From Streptomyces sp. CC0208 (GTDB lineage: Bacteria; Actinomycetota; Actinomycetes; Streptomycetales; Streptomycetaceae): a DNA stretch of 64,000 nt. Positions 15,640-22,726 of this stretch are shown here, in pieces. The DNA lies in the NCBI RefSeq assembly GCF_003443735.1, contig NZ_CP031969.1:1984001-2048000 (forward strand), written 5' to 3'. The notes below the pieces were generated by a model, which was not told the DNA's origin, searched no databases, and saw nothing but the letters and a program-made list of their open reading frames with translations. A program made the position numbers and the translations under genes. Within the stretch, counting starts at the first letter, position 1. Every line of letters starts with the position of its first letter.

Positions 15640-16712
15640 GGGGGCTACAGGTCGGCGTGGCACCCCGGCCCGCCACGGACACGGCACCCGTACGACCGGA
15701 CGCCGGGACGGGGCCCGGGCCCGGGCCCGGGCCCGGGACGAGCGAGCCCCGCCCACACGGCAACCCCGACAGTCCATGCCCCCGGGCGGACGGGATCGGG
15801 CACCCGACGGACACCGGCCGAACACCCCGAGAACCGGACCGGCCCACGGAACCCGGCACGCCGACCGGTGTCGGGCCGCCCGCCGAGGGCCCGGAGCCGG
15901 TCGGGGCGGCAGCTGCGGCGACCGGCCCAGTCCCCGGCCCCCGGCCTGCCCTCCCGGGCGTCGATGCCCGGCCGTACGACGGCACCTGGTCCGCCGACCC
16001 CTATGCGCGGGCCCTGCGCACCGGCCGCGGCCCCCTCTTCCTGCGCCGCTCCGACGGCTGGCTGCTCCCGCTGGAACTGGAGCGTTGGTGCGCCGCCGCG
16101 GATGCCGCGGACCTGGAGGTGCTGCGGCGCTGCGAGGGTGCGGTGCTGGACGTCGGGTGCGGTCCGGGCCGGCTCGTCGCCGCGCTCGGGGCCCGTGGCC
16201 GGAGGGTCCTCGGCATCGACGTGAGCGAGGCGGCGGTCGCGCGGACCGTCGCGCTCGGCGGACAGGCCCTGCGGCGGTCCGTCTTCGAGTCCCTGCCGGG
16301 CGAGGGCCGTTGGGGCACCGCGCTGCTGATCGACGGCAACGTCGGCATCGGCGGCGACCCGCAGGCCCTGCTCGACCGGACGGCCCAACTCCTCAGGACG
16401 GGAGGTCTGTTGATCGCCGAGACGGTCACCGGCCCGGACCTCGACGAGCGGGTCCAGGTGCATGTCACCGACGCCCGGGGTGCCGTCGGCGACCCGTTCC
16501 CGTGGGCCCGGCTCGGCACCCCCGCCCTGCTGCGGCACGCCGCCCGCTCCGGCTGGGTATCCGTGGATCAGTGGACGGCGGGCGGCCGCTCCTTCGTCGC
16601 CCTGCGCCGCCGTACGACGAAGACCACGGCGGAACCGCCGAAGAGCACGGCCGTCACCAGCAGCCACCGGGCCAGGAACCCGTCCGGGGACAGGCCCGTC
16701 GCCCGGCCGTAA
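15636..16712 (+). CDS. SAM-dependent methyltransferase with long Pro/Gly-rich N-terminus
   Basis: Encodes 358 residues from a GTG overlapping the previous stop. Residues 1-110 are low complexity, rich in Pro, Gly and Thr, and include a GPGPGPGPG run encoded by GGGCCC repeats. The methyltransferase domain (about 125-330) has the SAM motif VLDVGCGPGRLVAALG, GIDVSEAAV and a late LLIAETV strand. The last ~48 codons lie opposite the 3' end of the converging gene and look like ordinary antisense sequence, so the natural end may once have been near ALRRR. Operon position suggests methylation of a sugar or lipid made by the preceding enzymes. Confidence 0.8.
   Translation: MRGLQVGVAPRPATDTAPVRPDAGTGPGPGPGPGTSEPRPHGNPDSPCPRADGIGHPTDTGRTPREPDRPTEPGTPTGVGPPAEGPEPVGAAAAATGPVPGPRPALPGVDARPYDGTWSADPYARALRTGRGPLFLRRSDGWLLPLELERWCAAADAADLEVLRRCEGAVLDVGCGPGRLVAALGARGRRVLGIDVSEAAVARTVALGGQALRRSVFESLPGEGRWGTALLIDGNVGIGGDPQALLDRTAQLLRTGGLLIAETVTGPDLDERVQVHVTDARGAVGDPFPWARLGTPALLRHAARSGWVSVDQWTAGGRSFVALRRRTTKTTAEPPKSTAVTSSHRARNPSGDRPVARP
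15711..15737. repeat. GGGCCC hexamer array (4.5 units)
   Basis: Twenty-seven bases of uninterrupted GGGCCC repeats in the methyltransferase N-terminal linker. The array is self-complementary and contains overlapping CCCGGG sites. It is in frame (6-bp unit gives Gly-Pro) so length changes would be tolerated. Confidence 0.9.
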
Positions 16713-17005
16713 CGGTCCGCGACCTGCCCGCTGATCAGCGGGAACCACACGAGCAGGAGCAGCAGGGAGAAGGCGGCGGGGACCCGGACGTACAGGACGT
16801 GCCGCCCCGCCGCCTTCACCAGTGCCCGGTCCGCCGCCGCGTACAGCGGCAGCAGCACCAGGTCGTGCAGGACGGCCGCCCCGACGAACCACAGCGCGAC
16901 CCCGAACCAGTCGCCTGCCAGCAGCCGCACCCCCGCATATCCCGCCAGGGCGAACGAGCAGACGAGCAGGAGGAGTTGGAGAGGACTGCCGAGAGGGATC
17001 CGCAT
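16568..17005 (-). CDS. Small integral membrane protein, unknown function
   Basis: Encodes 145 residues with four predicted membrane helices (about 8-24, 30-52, 70-90, 112-135) and a basic C-terminus (FVVRRRRATKERPP). I do not recognise a catalytic motif. The ATG at 17003-17005 shares one base with the stop of the molybdopterin oxidoreductase (TGATG), so it is translated with it and may be an accessory subunit or chaperone. Its last 145 bases overlap the methyltransferase gene on the other strand. Confidence 0.75.
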   Translation of the reverse strand: MRIPLGSPLQLLLLVCSFALAGYAGVRLLAGDWFGVALWFVGAAVLHDLVLLPLYAAADRALVKAAGRHVLYVRVPAAFSLLLLLVWFPLISGQVADRYGRATGLSPDGFLARWLLVTAVLFGGSAVVFVVRRRRATKERPPAVH

Positions 17006-18240
17006 CACAGGTCTCCGAAGGTCAGCCGCGCCACCCACTTGGTGTTGAGCACACCGGGGGCCGCGGGCACGATGATCCGGGCCGGGTGGCCGTGGTCGGG
17101 GGTCAGGTCCTCGCCGTTGACGAACAGGGCGAGCAGGGACCGCGGGTCGGCGACCTGGTTGGCGCGCAGGGCGGCCCGGCGGAAGGCGCCGTGCCGTTGC
17201 AGCGACTCCACGAAGAGGTCCGGCGGATCGTCCTCGTACCCGACGAGCGCCGCGAGGTCCCGCAGCCGCACCCCGCGCCACCACTGGTCGGAGGTCGACC
17301 AGCCCTCCACGCAGGCGATGGGCAACGCCGAGCTGTGCAGGGGCAGTCGGAGGAGTTCGGCACGCCCGATCCGGACCGTGCGGCCGTCGCGCCCGGTGAC
17401 GACCAGCCGCCAGGCCTCCTCACCGGTCTCGGCCGGGTCGATCCCCGCGTACGCGGCGGTCTTGTTGATCTGGAAGCCGCCCGGTCCGGACGCCGGCTCG
17501 GCGCCGCCGTGCGGGGCGAGGAGGGCGGTCCGGCGCAGGACGCCGTCGAAGTTCTGCCCGGCCGTGGTGAGGAACAGCAGCAGCGAACCGCCCCCGACGA
17601 ACCAGAGCGCCCCGCGCCGCGACACAGTCGGCTCGGCCGGGTCCGGGGACACCAACTCGCTCTGTTCCTCCCGGGGTTCCCGAAGCCGGCGCAGATTGCG
17701 CAGCGCGAGCGGCGTCTTCAGCACGGCATGGGCGACGAACGCGGTGAAGAACACCCACGCCCCGTAGAAGTGCAGTGGGTAGAAGGACCCCGGGAAGAGG
17801 TAGTCCAGCTGGACGTTGAGCACCCCGGTCACGAACTCGAACAGGGCGCCGCCGACCAGCAGCAGCAGCGAGATCCGCTCCAGGGCGTGGGCAAGCGAGC
17901 GCGCGGGCGGCAGCGTGAACAGCTTCGGCACCACCGACCACAGCTTGGCCAGCAGGACGGGGATCAGGGTGATGCCCAGGGTGACGTGGACACCCTGGTC
18001 CAGCCGGTACAGCCAGTGCGGGTCGGTCGGCCAGGAGAAGAGGTAGAAGCCGAGGATGCCCTTGTCCGGGGTCTTGTCGTTCACCGGCGCGAGGTCCGGG
18101 TTGTAGGCGGCGTACGACAGCAGGCCCGTCACGAACAGCAGGGTGATTCCGCCGAGGAGGACGATCCCGAGGACCGAGGTGAGCCAGGGGCCGCGCAGCG
18201 GGCTGCGCCAGAAGGAAGGTGCGAAGGGAGACCGTGCCAT
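17005..18240 (-). CDS. Membrane-bound molybdopterin oxidoreductase (sulfite-oxidase fold fused to cytochrome b-like domain)
   Basis: Encodes 411 residues from ATG at 18238-18240 (MARSPFAPSFW), with GGAGACC near -9. Four membrane helices (about 20-42, 83-103, 123-142, 158-175) include His residues in HVTLGI, HFYGAW and HAVLK that could bind heme. A fifth hydrophobic segment (210-226) follows SRRGALW. The C-terminal domain has LPIACVEGWSTSDQWW, in which Cys310 is the expected molybdenum ligand, and NGEDLTPDHGHPARIIVP. The substrate is unknown; relatives reduce sulfoxides or oxidise sulfite. Confidence 0.87.
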   Translation of the reverse strand: MARSPFAPSFWRSPLRGPWLTSVLGIVLLGGITLLFVTGLLSYAAYNPDLAPVNDKTPDKGILGFYLFSWPTDPHWLYRLDQGVHVTLGITLIPVLLAKLWSVVPKLFTLPPARSLAHALERISLLLLVGGALFEFVTGVLNVQLDYLFPGSFYPLHFYGAWVFFTAFVAHAVLKTPLALRNLRRLREPREEQSELVSPDPAEPTVSRRGALWFVGGGSLLLFLTTAGQNFDGVLRRTALLAPHGGAEPASGPGGFQINKTAAYAGIDPAETGEEAWRLVVTGRDGRTVRIGRAELLRLPLHSSALPIACVEGWSTSDQWWRGVRLRDLAALVGYEDDPPDLFVESLQRHGAFRRAALRANQVADPRSLLALFVNGEDLTPDHGHPARIIVPAAPGVLNTKWVARLTFGDL

Positions 18241-18341
18241 GCCCCGACGGTAGGCCCGCACCACCCCGTGAACGGGCCCGCGAACCATGACGAAACTCTG
18301 ACGTCGTCGCATGTCAGCCGTCCGGAGGCGGTCGTGCGGCC

Positions 18342-18347
18342 TAGCGT
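18342..18347 (+). promoter_or_regulatory. Candidate -10 hexamer TAGCGT, leaderless start
   Basis: TAGCGT lies seven bases before the GTG at 18355, which has no ribosome site. The geometry equals that before 11286. Confidence 0.4.
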
Positions 18348-18354
18348 CGTCCGA

Positions 18355-19671
18355 GTGAACCGGGACCTCCTGCGTGACCTGTACGCGGCCGTGTGCGCCG
18401 CGCTCCTCGTGCTGACCGCCGTACTGGTCGGCACGGCGATCCAGCACCGGAACGGCTCGCTGCGTGTCGGCTGGCCTCCTCTGCTGGCGAGTTGGGACCC
18501 GCATGTCGGCCCCGGCACGCCGGCCGCGGTGGTCGTCGCGGCCGTCGTGGTGGTCTACGGTCCCTCGCTCGCCCTCCGGCTCCCCTGGCGTCCGCTGCTG
18601 CTCGCCGTCTGGGCCGCGGGCATGGCCTGGACATGGTCCCTGGCCCTCGTGGACGGCTGGCACCGGGGCATCGCCGAGCAGCTCACCACCAAGAACGAGT
18701 ACCTCCGGGCCGTCGGTCGCTTCCACGACATCCCGGCGGCCCTGCGGGACTTCACCGGGCACATCCTGATCGGCTCGCCGGACAACTGGGGTGCCCATGT
18801 CGCCGGGCATCCCCCGGGCGCGACCCTCACCTTCGTCCTGCTCGACCGGGTCGGGCTCGGCGGCGGGGGCTGGGCGGGAACCTGGTGCATCACCGTCGGC
18901 ACGACCGCGGCGGTCGCGGTCCTGATCGCCGTACGCGCCCTCGCCGACGAGTCGCTCGCCCGCCGCGCCGCGCCCTTCCTGGTCCTGGCCCCGGCCGCGG
19001 TCTGGGTGGGCACGTCGGCCGACGGGTACTTCGCGGCGGTGGCCGCGTGGGCGGTGACCCTGCTCGCCCTCGCGGTACGGGGGTTCCGGCCGGGACCGTA
19101 CGGCTTCTGCTCCGGGTTGTTGTTCGGGCTGACCGTCTATCTGTCGTACGGCCTGACCCTCATGGCCGTCGTCGCGGGGGCGGTGCTGCTCCTGGGCTCC
19201 GCGCGTCGGCCCCTGCTGTTCGCCGTGGCCGGGTTCGTGGTCGTGCCGGTGCTGTTCACCGTGTCGGGGTTCGCGTGGTGGGAGGGGTACCGGGTGCTGG
19301 TGACGCGGTACTACCAGGGGGCGGGCGGGGTGCGGCCGTACGGGTACTGGGTGTGGGCGAACCTCGCGTGCACGGTGCTGATCGTGGGGCCGGCGACGGT
19401 GGCGGGGCTGCGGCGGGCTGTCACTCGGCTGCGGAGGCGGGGCGAGGGCCGCGTCGATCTTCGGCTCTGTCTGCTGGTGCTCGGTGCTCTCCTCGCGCTT
19501 CTCCTCGCCGACCTGTCCGGGATGAGCAAGGCGGAGACCGAGCGGATCTGGTTGCCGTTCGCGGTGTGGCTGCTGCCCGCGTGCGCCTTTCTGACGGGGG
19601 TGCGGGGATGGCTGATCGGGCAGGCCGTACTGGCGCTGCTCCTCAACCACCTGCTGCTCACCGGGTGGTGA
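18355..19671 (+). CDS. GT-C-like multi-spanning membrane protein, putative glycosyltransferase
   Basis: Encodes 438 residues with about 11-12 membrane helices. A loop near residue 150 reads GAHVAGHPPGATL; HPPG-type motifs close to an extracytoplasmic acidic residue are seen in GT-C enzymes that use polyprenyl-phosphate sugars. LADLSGMSKAETERIWLPF near residue 390 is typical of actinobacterial mannosyl/arabinosyltransferase-like proteins. The GTG start (VNRDLLRDLYAA) has no ribosome site but a TAGCGT hexamer seven bases upstream. The specific donor and acceptor cannot be told. Confidence 0.7.
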   Translation: MNRDLLRDLYAAVCAALLVLTAVLVGTAIQHRNGSLRVGWPPLLASWDPHVGPGTPAAVVVAAVVVVYGPSLALRLPWRPLLLAVWAAGMAWTWSLALVDGWHRGIAEQLTTKNEYLRAVGRFHDIPAALRDFTGHILIGSPDNWGAHVAGHPPGATLTFVLLDRVGLGGGGWAGTWCITVGTTAAVAVLIAVRALADESLARRAAPFLVLAPAAVWVGTSADGYFAAVAAWAVTLLALAVRGFRPGPYGFCSGLLFGLTVYLSYGLTLMAVVAGAVLLLGSARRPLLFAVAGFVVVPVLFTVSGFAWWEGYRVLVTRYYQGAGGVRPYGYWVWANLACTVLIVGPATVAGLRRAVTRLRRRGEGRVDLRLCLLVLGALLALLLADLSGMSKAETERIWLPFAVWLLPACAFLTGVRGWLIGQAVLALLLNHLLLTGW

Positions 19672-19674
19672 GGG

Positions 19675-19739
19675 CCCGTCCGGGCCGGCCGTGCACGGCC
19701 GGCCCGGACGGGTGGGGTCGGCCCGGACGGGTGGGGTCG
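19675..19739. terminator. 38-bp perfect palindrome plus 19-bp tandem repeat between convergent genes
   Basis: 19675-19712 is a loopless perfect palindrome (arms CCCGTCCGGGCCGGCCGTG and complement). It overlaps two copies of a 19-base unit at 19702-19720 and 19721-19739. It follows the stop of the membrane protein by a few bases and precedes the stop of the NlpC/P60 gene, so it should terminate both transcripts. Confidence 0.85.
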
Positions 19740-19741
19740 GG

Positions 19742-20878
19742 TCAGCAGGTGGCCACGCCCGGCAGCCAGTCGGGGCCCTTGATGTAGATGACGGTCATCC
19801 ACGAGCCGTCGGTCAGCTTCGCCCAGGCGTCGTTGGTGTAGCCCTCGGCCGTGACCTGCTGGGCGTGGGCCTGGCAGACCACGTTGACCGTGGTCGGCTG
19901 CGCGAAGTAGTCGACCACGCCGGCGTTGACGTTGGGCTCGCTGTGGGTGCGCACGCCGGTGCCCCAGGTCTGGAACGCCTTGCTGCCGCCGGACGGCGGC
20001 GGGGTGCTGCTGCCGCCGCAGTCCGGGATGCCGGGCAGCCAGGCCGGGCCCTTGATGTAGATGTTGGTCACCCACGAGCCGTCGGCGAGCTTGGCCCAGG
20101 CGTCGTTGGTGTAGCCCTCGGCGGTCACGGTCTCCGCGTGCTGCTGGCACTGGACGGACACCTGGGTCGGTCCGGGGAAGGTGTCGACGACGGCGGAGCC
20201 CACGCTCGGCGACCGGTGCGTGCGCACGCCGGTGCCCCAGGTCTCGAAGACCGTGCCGCCGTTCGCGGGCGGCGGGACGGGGGTGCCGGAGCCGTTGATG
20301 CGGACCGCGCCCGCGTAGTCGCCGCCGGTGCGCACGGACGTGACCCTGATGTGGGTGCCCGACTCGTACGCCTCGACCATCTGGCCGCCGCCCAGGTACA
20401 TGGCGACGTGGTGGATGTGGCCGCTGCCCCAGAACATCAGGTCGCCCGGCAGCAGCGGGGCGGTGCCCTGTCCGGCGGAGAAGCGGGCGGAGGCCTGCGA
20501 GGTGTGGAACTGGTCGTCGGCCGTGCCGTTGAGCAGGTCCCTGCCGGTCGCGCGGTAGTAGGCGTACCGCATCAGGCCCGAGCAGTCGAAGCCCTTGCGC
20601 TCGCCGTCGTGGAGGCTGTCCGGGTCGGAGCCGTCGTAGTAGCCGTAGCTGGCGCCGGGCGTGGCCGCGTGGCCGCCGCCCCAGCTGTACCAGACACCGA
20701 TCTGCGAACAGGCCGCGTCGACGGCGGCCTGCGCGGTGGCCGAGGCGCCGGGCGCCAGGACACCGCAGGTGGCGTCCTGGGCGGCGTGGGCCGGGGCGGA
20801 GAAGAACGCGGTGAGCGCCAGGGCCGAGGCGCCCAGGATCGCGCCGCTGGTCCGGCGGCGCGTGCTGATGGTCTGCAA
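19742..20878 (-). CDS. Secreted NlpC/P60 peptidoglycan hydrolase with two SH3-like repeats
   Basis: Encodes 378 residues from a TTG at 20876-20878 preceded by GGAAGAG; an upstream GTG would add 40 proline-rich residues. The signal peptide ends in SAPAHA, cleaved before AQDATC. NlpC/P60 domain (about 45-200) shows Cys in KGFDCSGLMRYAYY and His in GHIHHVAMYLGG. Two repeats of about 78 residues follow (VFETWGTGVRTHR... and AFQTWGTGVRTHS...), each ending KGPxWLPGxxxC, resembling bacterial SH3/wall-binding modules with paired cysteines. It should cleave stem peptides in the wall. The preceding genes encode a sigma factor and a D-Ala-D-Ala dipeptidase-like protein. Confidence 0.88.
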   Translation of the reverse strand: MQTISTRRRTSGAILGASALALTAFFSAPAHAAQDATCGVLAPGASATAQAAVDAACSQIGVWYSWGGGHAATPGASYGYYDGSDPDSLHDGERKGFDCSGLMRYAYYRATGRDLLNGTADDQFHTSQASARFSAGQGTAPLLPGDLMFWGSGHIHHVAMYLGGGQMVEAYESGTHIRVTSVRTGGDYAGAVRINGSGTPVPPPANGGTVFETWGTGVRTHRSPSVGSAVVDTFPGPTQVSVQCQQHAETVTAEGYTNDAWAKLADGSWVTNIYIKGPAWLPGIPDCGGSSTPPPSGGSKAFQTWGTGVRTHSEPNVNAGVVDYFAQPTTVNVVCQAHAQQVTAEGYTNDAWAKLTDGSWMTVIYIKGPDWLPGVATC

Positions 20879-20938
20879 GGGACTCTTCCTTCGTCGAGGT
20901 GGCGTCAGCGGGATGCCGGGGACGCCGGAGGCAGACGC

Positions 20939-20975
20939 GGATGGCACACCCCACCCCCGTGGAGGTGTGCCATCC
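20939..20975 (-). terminator. Hairpin after the sigma-factor gene
   Basis: Perfect 12-base arms (GGATGGCACACC and complement) with a 13-base loop directly after the sigma stop at 20979. It separates that transcript from the NlpC/P60 gene. Confidence 0.75.
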
Positions 20976-20978
20976 GGG

Positions 20979-21515
20979 CTAGGGGTGGAGGGCGGCACGC
21001 ATCTTGGCGAGGCCGCGCAGGCGGTTGCGCTGGACCGTGCCTCGGTGGGCGCCGAGCCGCTCCCCGGCCGTGTCGTGGGTGAGTCCCTCCAGGTCCACGA
21101 GGATCACCGCGGCGGCTTCCTTCTCGGAGAGCATGCGGAGCAATGCGAGCGCCGTGGCGGAGGCCTCGTAGGAGTCGAGTCCGCCGTCCCAGCCGGCTTC
21201 CGGCAGCTGGTCCGTGGTGCGCTCGCGACGGGAGGGGTGCTGCCAGGAGTCGCGCAGCAGGTTGAGGGCGACGGCGCAGGTGTAGGCGTACGGGTGCTGC
21301 TGCCGTGTCAGGCTCTGGGAGCGGGCTCGCCGGGAGAGCCGCAGATAGGTCTCCTGGAGCAGGTCGTCGGCGTCGTGCGGATTGCCCGTCAGTGCCAGCA
21401 GCCGCCTTCGCAGGCGGGGCATGTCGGCGGTGAAGGACGCGTCGAAGTCGCCGGCGCTCATCCGGTTGTCGGCCTCGCGCGGTGGTGGTGGGCAGGTGGC
21501 ATGGCTGTGGTGCAT
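20979..21515 (-). CDS. ECF-like RNA polymerase sigma factor
   Basis: Encodes 178 residues. Region 2 is seen as FTADMPRLRRRLLALTGNPHDADDLLQETYLRL, and region 4 as LLRMLSEKEAAAVILVDLEGLTHDTAGERLGAHRGTVQRNRLRGLAKMR, a sigma-70 r4 helix-turn-helix. The first ~18 residues include a Cys and two His (HHSHATC). ATG at 21513-21515 has AAGGGGGA about 6 bases upstream. No anti-sigma gene adjoins it. Neighbours on both sides act on the wall, so an envelope-stress role is likely. The 13-bp tandem repeats at 21528-21559 lie just upstream. Confidence 0.87.
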   Translation of the reverse strand: MHHSHATCPPPPREADNRMSAGDFDASFTADMPRLRRRLLALTGNPHDADDLLQETYLRLSRRARSQSLTRQQHPYAYTCAVALNLLRDSWQHPSRRERTTDQLPEAGWDGGLDSYEASATALALLRMLSEKEAAAVILVDLEGLTHDTAGERLGAHRGTVQRNRLRGLAKMRAALHP

Positions 21516-21527
21516 TTCTTTCCCCCT

Positions 21528-21559
21528 TGCGGTGATCCCTTGCGGTGATCCCTGCGGTG
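21528..21559. repeat. Tandem 13-mer TGCGGTGATCCCT (2.5 copies) upstream of the sigma gene
   Basis: Copies at 21528-21540 and 21541-21553, then a partial TGCGGTG (21553-21559). They lie 13-44 bases upstream of the sigma start codon on the template orientation and overlap the ribosome-site region. Regulator binding is possible; replication slippage is an alternative. Confidence 0.7.
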
Positions 21560-21598
21560 TTCTCGCTGCGGTCGTCGTGCGCCGCCCCGCTCCGGTGG

Positions 21599-22264
21599 TC
21601 AGGCCGGAGGACGGGGCGGGTCGGCGGGGCCGTAGCGGGCGGCCGGTACGCGGCGCATCAGGGCCCAGTACCGGTCGCCGTACGACCAGTGCCACCACTC
21701 CGTCGGGTAGTTGACGAACCCGGTCTCGGTGAGCACCCGGCCCAGCAGGGCCCGGTACTCGCGCGCCTCGGCGCCGATGCCGGGCGCGTCGGTGCGGCAG
21801 GCGCCCGCGCTCTCCTCCGGGGTGGCGTTGACCTCCGTGCCGAGCGGCAGCTCCCGGCCCGCGTGGTCGCACAGGGTGAGGTCGACCGCGCCGCCGCTGA
21901 CGTGCGGGGCGACCTCGGGCGGCGAGATGTACGCGCTCGCCAGCTCACGGATCCGCTCGGGAGCCGCGTCCGGGTGGGCCCGCCGCATGGTCGCTGCGTA
22001 CTGCTCGAAGTACCGGCGCTGGAGGCCGGGCGGCCGGTACCCCTCCACCACCAGCAACCGGATCCCCGCGGGCAGCATCCGCTGCGCCCGCACGAGCCGC
22101 TGCAGCGCACCGGCCCTCAGATGCGCGTAGCTCCCGTCCTCGTCGGCCTGCCGGGAATCGAGGAGCAACTGCCCCTCCTCCCGCAGATCGACGAGCGGTT
22201 CCCCGCACTCGTCGTGCGTCACCGCGGCAACCCTCGGGTCCGCGAGCGTGATGATGTCGGTCAC
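21599..22264 (-). CDS. D-alanyl-D-alanine dipeptidase-like zinc peptidase (VanX/DdpX family, M15)
   Basis: Encodes 221 residues from GTG at 22262-22264. The central motif PHVSGGAVDLTL supplies two zinc ligands (His, Asp), and EWWHWSYGDRYWA near the C-terminus gives the catalytic Glu and the third ligand His. VVEGYRPPGLQRRYFEQY contains the substrate-binding Arg region. The family splits D-Ala-D-Ala or related dipeptides in wall turnover; in vancomycin resistance it removes the drug target, but no vanH/vanA partners are here. The start lacks a strong ribosome site. Confidence 0.87.
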   Translation of the reverse strand: MTDIITLADPRVAAVTHDECGEPLVDLREEGQLLLDSRQADEDGSYAHLRAGALQRLVRAQRMLPAGIRLLVVEGYRPPGLQRRYFEQYAATMRRAHPDAAPERIRELASAYISPPEVAPHVSGGAVDLTLCDHAGRELPLGTEVNATPEESAGACRTDAPGIGAEAREYRALLGRVLTETGFVNYPTEWWHWSYGDRYWALMRRVPAARYGPADPPRPPA

Positions 22265-22726
22265 GGAAAGAGCATCCCGGGGGCCTCTGCAATTGCTCTG
22301 CAGATCGCCTGCAAGCGCCGGACCAGGGGTTCTGTAGCACCCTGCCGACACCCCCGGACCGCCTGGGCCCACGCCCACCCCTCATCCCGGGCCCCCGGAC
22401 CACCGACCCCGCAACCGCCCCGCACCGCGGCACCCCCGGACCGCGGACCCCCGCAACCGCCCCTCTTCGCGGCACCCCCAGACCGCCGCCCCCCGCGCTC
22501 GCACCACATCACGGCACCCCCGCCAACGCCCGCACCCGCGCCACATCACCGCACCCCGGGCCGTCGACCCCCGAGAGCTGCCCCTCACCGCGGCCCCCGG
22601 ACCACCGACCCCCGCACCCGCGCCACACCGCGGCACCCCCAGACCGCCGACCCCCACAACCGCCCTACACCGCGGCGCCCCCGCCAACGCCCGCACCCGT
22701 TCCACACCACAGCACCCCCGCCCCGC
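22265..22726. repeat. C-rich degenerate ~40-bp minisatellite between the VanX-like and AfsR-like genes
   Basis: No gene is evident in these 462 bases. From about 22345 the plus strand is built of eight or nine degenerate units of roughly 40 bases, each beginning near CGGCACCCCC and containing GACCGCCGACCCCC and CAACCGCCC. G is sparse outside CG pairs, so the complementary strand, which is the coding strand of both flanking genes, carries many GGGGG runs that could form quadruplexes in RNA. No inverted repeats typical of a terminator stood out. Confidence 0.75.

Noticed and set aside
20879..20978. c-di-AMP (ydaO-type) riboswitch before the NlpC/P60 gene, common for wall hydrolases in Streptomyces
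   Set aside because: The gap is only 100 bases and mostly occupied by the sigma terminator hairpin; too short for that riboswitch.
21599..22264. Vancomycin-resistance cluster
   Set aside because: Only a VanX-like gene is present; no vanH/vanA-type genes or VanRS-type pair adjoin.
22345..22726. CRISPR-like repeat array
   Set aside because: Units are degenerate, unequal and without unique spacers, and no cas genes are near.
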